64,000 bases of DNA from Breoghania sp963678585 (GTDB lineage Bacteria > Pseudomonadota > Alphaproteobacteria > Rhizobiales > Stappiaceae), in contig CAXXGA010000002.1 in assembly GCA_963678585.2 (NCBI GenBank), forward strand, positions 2,542,001 through 2,606,000. Direction: 5' to 3'. The notes below the pieces were generated by a model that worked only from the letters and a program-made list of their open reading frames with translations, was not told the DNA's origin and did not search any database. A program made the position numbers and the translations under genes. Below are positions 16,318 through 24,222 of this stretch, piece by piece. The stretch's first letter is position 1, and every line of letters begins with the position of its first letter.

Positions 16318-17607
16318 ATGGACAAGCCGTCCCACATCAACGACTCCACCTTCGACTTCCTGCTGCAAAGCTTTTCTTCGGAAGGCGACACCCCGCTTCC
16401 GGCGGTGATCTGGCGCGCGGATCTCGTCAAGAACGAGATCGATTTCCTCAACGATCATGTCATTCCGGGGCTGGAGGAAGGTGTGGGGCAACTCCTTCAG
16501 GACGCCACAGCTGCGGAAAGGATGCTCGCCGCAGACGACCGATCCGTGTTCGCGCGCTTCCAGAAGCGACTGCATCAGAACCAGCCGGTCTCCGAAGTGT
16601 TGCGCGCCCGCGGTCGCGACGGCGTCATGCGCTGGCTCTACATTCTCGGCTCCCCCGATCCGGAACGCAGCTTCTGTTACATCGGGCTCCTCGCCGACTG
16701 CACATCGCTGGCGAACGCCATTCTCAGACGCGGTTCGCACGCGGGACTGGCGGAACATCTGGAACTGTTCTCCAACCCGGTCTTCATGGTCCACGTCGGC
16801 AGCGGCGAGGTGGTCGCGACGAATGGCGCGGCACGCAGGCGTCTGGGCATCGACCCCGGAGGCCGAAGCATTTCGCTGGCTGACCTTCTGGGGGCAAACG
16901 CCGAAGCGTACCTGCGCGACATCTACGAACGCCTCCTCTTCGATCTGAGCTGGAACGGACTTGTCGAAATCCGTACCACGACCGGAGACACGTTGACCTG
17001 CACGGCCCGGGTGCGCGCCTATGATCGCGACGGGCGGCACCTCTTGTGGTTCTCGCTGACACCCCGGGTTCATGCGCCCCCGACCGATGCCTTCCGTCGC
17101 CCGGCATTGCCCAAGGATTGCGAACGCCGGCTCGCAGCGGCTGCGAGCCTCGATGATCTGTTGAACGTCATTGTGGACTGCCAGCCGGAAACCGGCCGGG
17201 TCGACGCTGCGCTCATGTCTCAGATCTTCATATCGCGAGGCCAGGTGGTGGTCACCGGTGTCGGTGCTCCGTTCAATAACCTGTACGAGAACCACACGCA
17301 TTCCTATACCGGTTCGATTGCCGAGAACATCGATCTCTACAATCTCGATCACCTGATCGTTTCCGACACCTCAAAGAGCATAAAGCCGATCGACTGGGCG
17401 CTGTTCATTCCCTGCGGCATCCGCTCCTATTTCGCAGTTCCCTTCTACTACGAACACGTTCTGCGCGATGTCATGATCTTCTGCTCGACAACGCCCAATG
17501 CCTTTGCATCCGACGATGTCGTCCCCTATCTGGCGCTTGCCGAAAGCATCTGGCCCCACCTGTCGCGTGTTGTCGGCGATCTGACCCAACAGACGACCCC
17601 GCACTGA
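16318..17607 (+). CDS. PAS/GAF-like sensory protein without an output domain
   Basis: 429 residues, soluble. Residues ~25-130 resemble a divergent PAS fold (AVIWRADLVKNEIDFLNDHVIPGL, then GVMRWLYILGSPDPERSFCYIGLLADCT). A second PAS-like segment runs ~140-260 (LFSNPVFMVHVGSGEVVATNGAARRRLG, WFSLTPRV). The C-terminal ~150 residues look GAF-like (SIAENIDLYNLDHLIVSD...IDWALFIPCGIRSYFAVPFYYEHVLRDVMIFCS). There is no kinase, GGDEF, HTH or other effector, so it could be a stand-alone sensor acting through protein contacts. It is not obviously co-transcribed with neighbours and has a weak Shine-Dalgarno. The domain assignment is tentative; that it is a gene is fairly secure. Confidence 0.65.
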   Translation: MDKPSHINDSTFDFLLQSFSSEGDTPLPAVIWRADLVKNEIDFLNDHVIPGLEEGVGQLLQDATAAERMLAADDRSVFARFQKRLHQNQPVSEVLRARGRDGVMRWLYILGSPDPERSFCYIGLLADCTSLANAILRRGSHAGLAEHLELFSNPVFMVHVGSGEVVATNGAARRRLGIDPGGRSISLADLLGANAEAYLRDIYERLLFDLSWNGLVEIRTTTGDTLTCTARVRAYDRDGRHLLWFSLTPRVHAPPTDAFRRPALPKDCERRLAAAASLDDLLNVIVDCQPETGRVDAALMSQIFISRGQVVVTGVGAPFNNLYENHTHSYTGSIAENIDLYNLDHLIVSDTSKSIKPIDWALFIPCGIRSYFAVPFYYEHVLRDVMIFCSTTPNAFASDDVVPYLALAESIWPHLSRVVGDLTQQTTPH

Positions 17608-18004
17608 GCGGCCAGCGTGCGCCCAATACCCGATAGAAATATCAATAAAACGGCTAGCTGCGAGCCACCCCACCCCGGAAAATGGCGGCTCATTTTCGCG
17701 CAAGTCGCGCGCCCCTGCCTTCAATCGATTAGTCGATACAGCGCCTCAGCAACGGAACAATTCCCCGATTGAGGCTCTGCGACAATCTGGTCCAACAATA
17801 CGCAAGCAAGAGAAGGGCCCGAATATTCCATATATATCGGCACCTTACCGGTCACAACCAACTAAAGTTGAGTTTTAGGTTTCAATTGGCCCGACCAGTT
17901 TGCAATTCAACGTTGCGGCACGCACCATCTGTGGTCTAGCCGTTAATAAAGAAGCCCCGCACTGCCCCGATCATCGGGAATTTGGTTGGACCAGAAGGGC
18001 AACA
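17608..18004. promoter_or_regulatory. Upstream region of the GntR-led locus
   Basis: 397-bp spacer before the GntR gene. It contains an AT-rich patch (TCCATATATATCGG near 17827-17840) and a short palindrome CAACT-AA-AGTTG (17859-17870), placed where GntR-family autoregulators bind. No promoter could be fixed. A Shine-Dalgarno AGAAGGGC immediately precedes the start at 18005. Confidence 0.4.
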
Positions 18005-18688
18005 ATGATGGCGCACCCGTGTCTCGACAGTCTGCTGACCGTGATCGACACCCTGCACCTGAAAGAAGGTGACAGACTGCCAAGCGAGCGCAATCTCGCT
18101 GAGCGGCTTTCCGTTAGCCGCAACACGGTTCGTGAAAGCCTTATCTCCCTTGCCGCCGCCGGCCACATCGAAATCCGCGGACGCAGCGGCTGTTATCTGC
18201 GCACCGCGTCGGCAATCACTTGGGAATCCCTTCGCAAAAACGCGGCCCCGATTAACGCTCTCGAAGCCCTTGACTTCCTCTTCCCCCAATTGGCGGTTAG
18301 CGCCGCCGAACGCTGCACACCGGAAACCGCGCAAGCCCTCCAGGACCTGACAGCGCGCCTCGGGCGGGCTCTCGTTCACCGAGACGGAACCCTGACGGCG
18401 CAGATCTTTCTTCTCTTCATCAACATCTTCGTCGATCTCGCCGGCAATCCTTATGTCGCACTTCTGTTGCGCGAGATCGATTGCAACGACCGGTTCCGCA
18501 CGACACTCGGCAGGCTGGATCAACCGCGTATCGACGCCTTCTTCCCGATCCACGTGGGGCTTCTTCAGGCGGTCCAGAACCATGACCGCGAGCGCGCGAG
18601 GGCTCTCGCGAGCAACTATCTCGACGCGTTTGCCAATCTCCTCGGCTTTTCCTCAAAGGCGTCACCCGACACCAGGAGCAAGAGCTAA
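18005..18688 (+). CDS. GntR/FadR-family transcriptional regulator
   Basis: 227 residues; start at 18005 chosen because AGAAGG lies just upstream and the extra 35 residues of the longer frame resemble nothing. The winged helix is classical: LKEGDRLPSERNLAERLSVSRNTVRESLISLAAAGHIEIRGRSGCYL. The C-terminal helical domain is FCD/FadR-like (AAERCTPETAQALQDL, HVGLLQAVQNHDRERARALASNYLDAF), with Asp/His positions that in the family bind a metal and a carboxylate effector. Its stop overlaps the next ATG (TAATG), tying it to the downstream metalloprotein locus, which it probably controls in response to a small acid. Confidence 0.9.
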   Translation: MMAHPCLDSLLTVIDTLHLKEGDRLPSERNLAERLSVSRNTVRESLISLAAAGHIEIRGRSGCYLRTASAITWESLRKNAAPINALEALDFLFPQLAVSAAERCTPETAQALQDLTARLGRALVHRDGTLTAQIFLLFINIFVDLAGNPYVALLLREIDCNDRFRTTLGRLDQPRIDAFFPIHVGLLQAVQNHDRERARALASNYLDAFANLLGFSSKASPDTRSKS

Positions 18689-18888
18689 TGAACAGACGCG
18701 ATTTTCTCTTCGGACGCCTAACCGCCGACAACGGCGAATCGTCCGTCATGAGCGAACAGGATGAACGTGAAAGTCGGGACCGCCTGTTCCGCGCAGCAAT
18801 GGCTGCGGGAATAGATCCGGCCACGATGGACCCTGAACGGCTGTACGAGTTGTTCAACCACGAAGAAGGGAGCGCCGTGAATATCTGA
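18688..18888 (+). CDS. 66-aa protein beginning with a twin-arginine-like RRDFLFGR motif
   Basis: Starts within the stop codon of the GntR gene (TAATG), so translation is coupled. The N-terminus MNRRDFLFGRL has the S/T-R-R-x-F-L-K-type Tat consensus core, yet no hydrophobic h-region or cleavage site follows. The rest is hydrophilic and acidic with a helical motif AMAAGIDPATMDPERLYELFNHEEG. The same RRDF core recurs at the N-terminus of the Tat-exported enzyme two genes downstream. It might be a Tat-chaperone decoy, an assembly factor or a small partner of the membrane protein; all are guesses. It is too short for firm homology, but position and composition argue that it is expressed. Confidence 0.65.
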   Translation: MNRRDFLFGRLTADNGESSVMSEQDERESRDRLFRAAMAAGIDPATMDPERLYELFNHEEGSAVNI

Positions 18889-18908
18889 CAATCTGAAAGG
18901 AATAGAGA

Positions 18909-18946
18909 GGTGCGGGGGCCGGACCGGCAAGTCGTCCCCCCGCACC
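18909..18946 (+). promoter_or_regulatory. Intra-operon stem-loop before the 11-TM protein gene
   Basis: A perfect 10-bp GC-rich inverted repeat (GGTGCGGGGG / CCCCCGCACC, 18-nt loop) lies between the 66-aa gene and the membrane-protein gene. It is not followed by a U-tract, so it may serve as an mRNA stabiliser, processing site or partial attenuator that sets different levels of regulator and structural proteins. A very strong Shine-Dalgarno AAGGAGG (18962-18968) follows, eight bases before the ATG at 18977. Confidence 0.6.
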
Positions 18947-18976
18947 GGACCATCCACAATAAAGGAGGGTTGATCC

Positions 18977-20386
18977 ATGAAAGTGGACAATCAGACCGTA
19001 AGCTACCTCGACAGCCGCAAGCTCGTCAAACGCTGGCGAGGGCCTATCCCCGCTATCGTTAACACGTTGATGATAGGCGTATTTTTCTATGCCACATGGT
19101 GGATCTTCCAGGATCCCCGCGGCATCATGCGGATGTACACTCCCTATGTCGGCTACATGGTCTGCCGGTGGTTGCTGATCCTGTTCATCTGGGTCGCCTA
19201 CATCTTCGATTTCTGGCCTTTCAAACGCACCTGGCTCAACAAGACTCATCCCCTCATCAAGGGAACTGTCCTGACTGCGGTCAGCGTCGCGGCCATGGTG
19301 CTGCTCATCAAGGGGTTCTTTATCGAGTTCCTCGGCAACCTGGGCATCGCCTACTTCAATTCCGAAAGCCTGATGGCGATGGGTCTCACCGACTTCTACT
19401 CCATCGAGTATTCGGCGGAAGCGATCATGATGTTCGCTGCGATCGCCTCCTGGCTGTCGCCGAGCTGGGTCGTCGCCTGCGAGAACGCGCCCTGGCAGAA
19501 CCTGCCTCAGCCGACCCGCGGCATCACCATCGCGATCGTCACCTTCTTCCTGTCGATGATCGTCTTCCTGGTGACGATGCATTCGCACATGGCGATCCTG
19601 TTCTATCCCTGGCAGCAGTACACGGCGATCACCCCGCCCTATTGGGAGAACTTCGCCAACACCGTTTCGGGTAACTTCCACATCGCCTGGATCATGTGCT
19701 GCACGGTGGTCGTCTGGGTCTACGAAAGCATCTGGCAGCGTTATCCCTTCAACCTGATCCAGAACGATGTCCTTCGTCGCACCGCATCCTTCTTCGGCAT
19801 CATCCTCGTCGCCCTGTGCATGTGCTTCTTCCTGTACTACGCGCAGGATCTCGTCTGGGGTGAAACGATCCGCGGCACGCGGCGCGAAATGGCTCCCGAC
19901 TGGCGTTGGCTCCATGTCGGCGAAACCGCGATCTTCTGGCTCGTGGGCGTCCTGTTCCTGTCGTTCTATTGCGACAACTGGCCGACCAAGTTCAGCCGCC
20001 CGGTGAACGTGTTCCTGCGCACGGTCATCAGCCTGGCGATCGGCGCAGCCATCTACATCGTCTACTACAAGACTGCCCACCTCTTCCTCGGCACCCAGAA
20101 GGGGTTCTCCCATCCCCAGCAGTTCCCGATGATCCCGACGATCTGGCTGATCAACATCTTCCTGATCAACATGTGGTTCATGGACGGATGGCCGGGCTGG
20201 AAGGCCGTTCCCAAGACTGCCGAAGAACTGGAGGAAACACGTGACGAGGTCGTTGCTCACGACGTCCGCTGGACGCCGAACTTCGGCAAGGGCCTCATCG
20301 CGGGTGTTGTCGGTGGCGTCGCCGCCTATGTCGTCGTCATCGCCATCCTTCCATGGATCGGTCAGACCGTGACGATCATCAAATAG
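18977..20386 (+). CDS. Polytopic inner-membrane protein of unknown family (~11 TM helices)
   Basis: 469 residues, strongly hydrophobic and exceptionally rich in Trp, Phe and Tyr. About eleven helices can be drawn, starting with IPAIVNTLMIGVFFYATWWIF (~24) and ending with GLIAGVVGGVAAYVVVIAIL (~445). Potential metal- or substrate-binding residues occur at helix ends: MHSHMAILFYPW (~198-209), GNFHIAWIMCCTVVVWVYE (~230) and CENAPW (~168). The last loop is charged (KTAEELEETRDEVVAHDVRW). I recognise no transporter or oxidase signature; there is no Walker motif or CxxCH. The strong Shine-Dalgarno and its place ahead of a Tat-exported metalloenzyme suggest it is the core of this locus, as transporter or membrane enzyme. 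The MBL gene starts 20 bases later. Confidence 0.85.
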   Translation: MKVDNQTVSYLDSRKLVKRWRGPIPAIVNTLMIGVFFYATWWIFQDPRGIMRMYTPYVGYMVCRWLLILFIWVAYIFDFWPFKRTWLNKTHPLIKGTVLTAVSVAAMVLLIKGFFIEFLGNLGIAYFNSESLMAMGLTDFYSIEYSAEAIMMFAAIASWLSPSWVVACENAPWQNLPQPTRGITIAIVTFFLSMIVFLVTMHSHMAILFYPWQQYTAITPPYWENFANTVSGNFHIAWIMCCTVVVWVYESIWQRYPFNLIQNDVLRRTASFFGIILVALCMCFFLYYAQDLVWGETIRGTRREMAPDWRWLHVGETAIFWLVGVLFLSFYCDNWPTKFSRPVNVFLRTVISLAIGAAIYIVYYKTAHLFLGTQKGFSHPQQFPMIPTIWLINIFLINMWFMDGWPGWKAVPKTAEELEETRDEVVAHDVRWTPNFGKGLIAGVVGGVAAYVVVIAILPWIGQTVTIIK

Positions 20387-20406
20387 GGCTCGCGAGGAAC
20401 ACCATC

Positions 20407-21567
20407 ATGACCGAACAACATACTCCGAACCGGCGCGATTTCGTAAAAGGCGCCGCCACCGGTGCAATCGGCGGTGCTCTGCTGGGCATGGGCGCATATT
20501 CCTACTCGCCCAGCGCCTACAGCCGGATGCCCAAAGTGGAACGCAAGCAAGCGGATTTCGGCGCCTGCCGAAGCGTCAAGGTGACGTCGATTTCCGAAAC
20601 GAGCTGGTTCAACAACGCCCATCTCGTCGGCGACATCCACGCCGCAGGCGGCCTGCTGGTCGACCAGTACTCAATCAACTGGCCGCCCTTCGGAAACGGC
20701 AAGGGCGTCGCCAACGGATCCTATGAGGATGGCATCAACTCCATCCGCAAGATGATCCCCCACGACCTCGAAGCTGCCTGGGCCACCCAGACGAAGCTGT
20801 CGCTTCATCCGGAAAATCCCGGCGGCTATTCGTGCCTCATCGAGGTCGAGGATCTGGACGGCTCCAAGCACAAGTACCTGCTTGATGCCGGCTGGTCCTA
20901 TGACTGGATGGATCAGAGCTTCAAGCGCGAGGCCATCGACCAGATGCTCGCCGCGAACGAGATCGAGGCCCTGATCCTGAGCCACGAGCATTTTGACCAT
21001 TTCTGGGGCTTCCCGGTGGTCATGAAATACAACAACAAGATCCCGACCTACGCCCATGACGGCTTTTACAAGGAGGGCATGCAGTACATCAAGGACAGTG
21101 GCTACGAGGGCGATCTCAAGGTCATTGAAAAGGAACTGACCCAGATCCGTCCCGGAATGATGGCGATCAAGTTCAACGTGCCCATCATTACCCGCGTCTA
21201 CGGCGAGGTCTCGCTGGCCTTCAACGTGAAGGACAAGGGTCTGGTGCTGATCTCGGGATGCAATCACCAGGGCATCCTGCAGATGACCAGCACCGCCTAT
21301 GAGAAGCTGAAATACGACAACGACCGCTTCTACGGCATCTACGGCGGGCTCCACATCTCGCCGTTCGAAGACTGGGACCCGAAATATGACGACCTCGTCA
21401 TCTCGCTCGGCAAGTGGGACTTCGAGAAAGTCGGATGCAACCACTGCACCGGCCACCTGACGGCGAAGAAATTCGTCGAGGCCGGCTACCCGGTGATCAA
21501 GGGCACGGCCCGCTTCAGGACCTCCTCACCCGACTATCTCGGAAATGGCGACACCATCATCTTCTAG
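20407..21567 (+). CDS. Tat-exported metallo-beta-lactamase-fold hydrolase (COG1237-like)
   Basis: 386 residues, start at 20407 with CGAGGAAC upstream. The N-terminus has a Tat signal (NRRDFVKGAATGAIGGALLGMGAYSY), so it is exported folded. The MBL metal site is complete: SHEHFDHFWG (His193, His195, Asp197, His198), GCNHQG (His287), GGLHIS (His316) and CNHCTGH (His346, His350). The spacing and the G-C-x-H-x-G, GG-x-H and HCTG motifs match COG1237, relatives of the 7,8-dihydropterin-6-methyl-4-aminobenzene-phosphate synthase annotation. Insertions (ASYEDGINSIRKMIPHDLEAAW-type region, ~110-140) are unusual. Substrate unknown. The neighbouring CobW-like GTPase could load the metal in the cytoplasm before export. 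Confidence 0.9.
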   Translation: MTEQHTPNRRDFVKGAATGAIGGALLGMGAYSYSPSAYSRMPKVERKQADFGACRSVKVTSISETSWFNNAHLVGDIHAAGGLLVDQYSINWPPFGNGKGVANGSYEDGINSIRKMIPHDLEAAWATQTKLSLHPENPGGYSCLIEVEDLDGSKHKYLLDAGWSYDWMDQSFKREAIDQMLAANEIEALILSHEHFDHFWGFPVVMKYNNKIPTYAHDGFYKEGMQYIKDSGYEGDLKVIEKELTQIRPGMMAIKFNVPIITRVYGEVSLAFNVKDKGLVLISGCNHQGILQMTSTAYEKLKYDNDRFYGIYGGLHISPFEDWDPKYDDLVISLGKWDFEKVGCNHCTGHLTAKKFVEAGYPVIKGTARFRTSSPDYLGNGDTIIF

Positions 21568-21659
21568 GTGTTCGCCATTGCCGACGGGGGTCGCGCCTCA
21601 CGGTGCGGCCCTTCCCCGGCCTCTCAACGCCCGTCTTTTTCCTCCTGCGGAGGTTTGCC

Positions 21660-23624
21660 ATGACCGCCCTGTCGCCCTTCTCACGCCTGTTCGGCCCCTC
21701 CGGCCCTCGCGGCCTCACCCCGGACGCCCTGTCGGACCTGCCGCGCACCTGGATGACGGCCGCCTGCATGAATGCCCGGTTTCGCCGTGCGGAAGGCTGG
21801 CTCGGCCTTTGCCAGTGCGACAGCGATCCGCGCGCCTTCACCTGCCGTCTGGAAAGACAGGCCGGTGTCTACGGCCTGATCCCGACGCGTAACGATGCCG
21901 AGGGCACGCCCCGTGTCGTCGACTACGCACTCTGCTATTTCCCCTCGAAAGATGATCCGTTGCTGGACGATTTCGCGCTCCACTCCGCGATCCTCGCCAG
22001 CAACGACGACACCCAGACACGCCTGCGCGACTTCCCCCTCCACGACGAACTCCATGCGGCCTTCACCATTGCGGCCTTGCGGGTCGCCGTTGCACCGGAC
22101 GGCACGGGCATCGGATTGTCCCTGACCGGCGAACGTCGACGCCGCGTTCTGATCGAGGCGGGCGTCCCCGCACCCGGCGGAGGCTGGCTGATCACACCGG
22201 ACGGCGCCGATGAGGATCTTCCGGCCTTTGCGCTGGCGCGCGATCTTTTTGCAACCCTTGCCGCAGGGCTGAGGGTTGCGACCGGCGTTTCCCCCAGCTT
22301 CGTGGAGAGCTTCGAGGCTCCCTCGCATTCCCTTCGCCTCGGCCTCGACGGCATGCTCACGGCCATGGCAGCCCGCGATGCCTCACGCGATACCGATTGC
22401 CTCATATGGGGTGAGGTGTCCGACTTTGCCCCGGCACTGGCTCCCGAAAAGGCCGCCCCACGCCCCGATAAGGCGGACCTCGAGATCTACCGACGGGACC
22501 CGATCTCGGTAGCCCCGGTGCGAGAGCGCCCCGATGATCCGAATGACAGACCCGGCCTGACCCTGCTGTCGGGCTTCCTCGGCTCCGGCAAGACGACCTT
22601 CCTCAACCAGTTCATCGAATATCACACCGGGCACAACGAACTCGTCACCGTGATCCAGAACGAGCTGGGCGAAACGGGCGTCGATGCGATGCTGCTGGAA
22701 GGCGACGATTCCGTGATCGAAGTCGATGCGGGATGCGTGTGTTGCACCCTGTCAGGCGCGCTTGAGCCTGCGATCCGCACATTGCGCGACCGTTACCGCC
22801 CGGATGTCATCGTCCTTGAGACCACCGGGCTCGCCAACCCGCTCAACATGGTGGAAGAACTGAAGGACCTCGATCATCTCGTCCGCCTCGATGCCGTCGT
22901 CACCATCATTGATGCAAGCCGGTTCCACGAGACACTCTCCACCTCCGACATCGCCGCCGGTCAAATCGCGGCCGCGGACACGCTGATCCTCAACAAATGC
23001 GACCTCGCCGACGAGGCGACGCTTTCCGCGATCCGTGACAAGCTCGCTCAGGTCAGTCCGGACGCCCGCGTCATCGAGGCTTGTCAGGGCCGGGTCAATC
23101 CCAAACTGCTCGAGACCGGCTTCAAGCGGCTCCTTGCCGAACCGGAAGAAACCGCCCCGGAGGAAGGCCATTGTTGTTGCGGCCATGAGGGGCACGACCA
23201 CTCCCACCACGCACATCATGACCATGATCCCGGTCACTGCTGCGGCTGCTGCGGAGGAGAATGCGAGGAGGATCATCATCACGATCATCACCATCACGAC
23301 CATTCGGACCACTCGTCCCATCTCGGCGAAGGCTTCGGGTATCTGAAACTCACGTTGCCCGAGGCTGTCGACGGTGACGTTCTGACCCGCCTTCTGGTCG
23401 AGTGCCCGAAATCCGTGGAGCGCATCAAGGGCGTCGTGCGGCTCGAGGGGGATCCGGATCTCAGGATCCTGCAATTCGTGCCCGGACACGCCGAATTCGT
23501 CATGCCGGAACGCACCATCACCGAACCGCCCTTCCTGATCGTCATCGGCAAGGGGGTGGACAGTCCGGAGCAAAGCGCCCACTGGGCTCAACTGACAGAG
23601 ACGTCCGCACATGCAACTCATTGA
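21660..23624 (+). CDS. CobW/COG0523-family GTP-binding metallochaperone with N-terminal extension and His/Cys-rich loop
   Basis: 654 residues, about twice the family norm; start at 21660 with CGGAGG upstream. Residues 1-~300 are an unrecognised soluble domain (WMTAACMNARFRRAEGWLGLCQCD...RVVDYALCYFP). The G domain follows: P-loop GFLGSGKTTF (~305-313), the CxCC metal motif GCVCCTLSG (Cys359, Cys361, Cys362), Walker B-like VIVLETTGLANP and NKCD. A loop at ~503-552 holds 20 His and 8 Cys, then the CobW C-terminal domain (LGEGFGYLKLTLPEAVDGDVL...). Such GTPases deliver Zn2+, Co2+ or other metals to client enzymes. The client here is plausibly the Tat-exported MBL-fold protein encoded just before. 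The last 14 bases overlap exbB. Confidence 0.92.
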   Translation: MTALSPFSRLFGPSGPRGLTPDALSDLPRTWMTAACMNARFRRAEGWLGLCQCDSDPRAFTCRLERQAGVYGLIPTRNDAEGTPRVVDYALCYFPSKDDPLLDDFALHSAILASNDDTQTRLRDFPLHDELHAAFTIAALRVAVAPDGTGIGLSLTGERRRRVLIEAGVPAPGGGWLITPDGADEDLPAFALARDLFATLAAGLRVATGVSPSFVESFEAPSHSLRLGLDGMLTAMAARDASRDTDCLIWGEVSDFAPALAPEKAAPRPDKADLEIYRRDPISVAPVRERPDDPNDRPGLTLLSGFLGSGKTTFLNQFIEYHTGHNELVTVIQNELGETGVDAMLLEGDDSVIEVDAGCVCCTLSGALEPAIRTLRDRYRPDVIVLETTGLANPLNMVEELKDLDHLVRLDAVVTIIDASRFHETLSTSDIAAGQIAAADTLILNKCDLADEATLSAIRDKLAQVSPDARVIEACQGRVNPKLLETGFKRLLAEPEETAPEEGHCCCGHEGHDHSHHAHHDHDPGHCCGCCGGECEEDHHHDHHHHDHSDHSSHLGEGFGYLKLTLPEAVDGDVLTRLLVECPKSVERIKGVVRLEGDPDLRILQFVPGHAEFVMPERTITEPPFLIVIGKGVDSPEQSAHWAQLTETSAHATH

Positions 23625-24222
23625 AGAGGGCGGCCTCGTCATGTGGCCGCTGATCGCGATTTCCGTTCTGGTCGTCGCGGTCATTCTCGACCGGCTTCTG
23701 GTGTTCACCACCCAGCCGCTCGTCGACCCGGAACTTGAAAGCCGCCTCGTCGCAGCTGGCCGCGGCGAGGCGACAAAAGAGACGCTTGCAGCCGCGCTTG
23801 AACTCAGGCCGACCCTTCGCCCGCTTTTCGAAGCGTTGTTCGGCGACGGAACGAAGAAAACCCGCGAGGGACTGGCGGCCATCGCAATCGAGGAGATCGT
23901 CCGCGGGCTCGACCGGCGCATCGGCGTCCTCGGCATGGCGGCCCGTGTGGCGCCGCTGCTCGGCCTTCTCGGCACGGTGATCGGCATGATCCAGACCTTC
24001 TCGCGCCTTTCAGCAGCAAGCGGCGCCATCGACATGACCATGCTTGCCGACGGCATCTGGCAGGCATTGCTGACAACCGCGACCGGGCTCCTGATCGCCA
24101 TTCCCGCAGTGATCGCACAAAGCGGCTTCCTGCGCCGGGAGGACCATGTGAACTTCGCCCTCGCCCGGCTCGCCAATCGCGTGCTGATGGCCGATGCCGC
24201 GCCAGGGGACGAACCGGCATGA
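23611..24222 (+). CDS. exbB: MotA/TolQ/ExbB proton-channel family protein
   Basis: 203 residues. A first TM helix (MWPLIAISVLVVAVILDRLLVF), a cytoplasmic helical loop, and two further helices with the family signature APLLGLLGTVIGMIQTFSRL and GIWQALLTTATGLLIAIPAVIA show an ExbB/TolQ-type proton channel subunit. It overlaps the CobW gene by 14 bases and exbD by ATGA, so its synthesis is coupled to both. With ExbD and TonB it would convert proton-motive force into work on an outer-membrane receptor. ExbB is favoured over TolQ because TonB rather than TolA follows and no tol-pal genes are present. Confidence 0.92.
   Translation: MQLIEEGGLVMWPLIAISVLVVAVILDRLLVFTTQPLVDPELESRLVAAGRGEATKETLAAALELRPTLRPLFEALFGDGTKKTREGLAAIAIEEIVRGLDRRIGVLGMAARVAPLLGLLGTVIGMIQTFSRLSAASGAIDMTMLADGIWQALLTTATGLLIAIPAVIAQSGFLRREDHVNFALARLANRVLMADAAPGDEPA

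Noticed and set aside
17900..18004. 35-residue N-terminal extension of the GntR regulator
   Set aside because: No resemblance to the family, whereas AGAAGG precedes the ATG at 18005.
18854..20260. 468-codon minus-strand frame opposite the 11-TM protein
   Set aside because: Asp/His/Arg-rich shadow of a hydrophobic gene; no start signal or motif.
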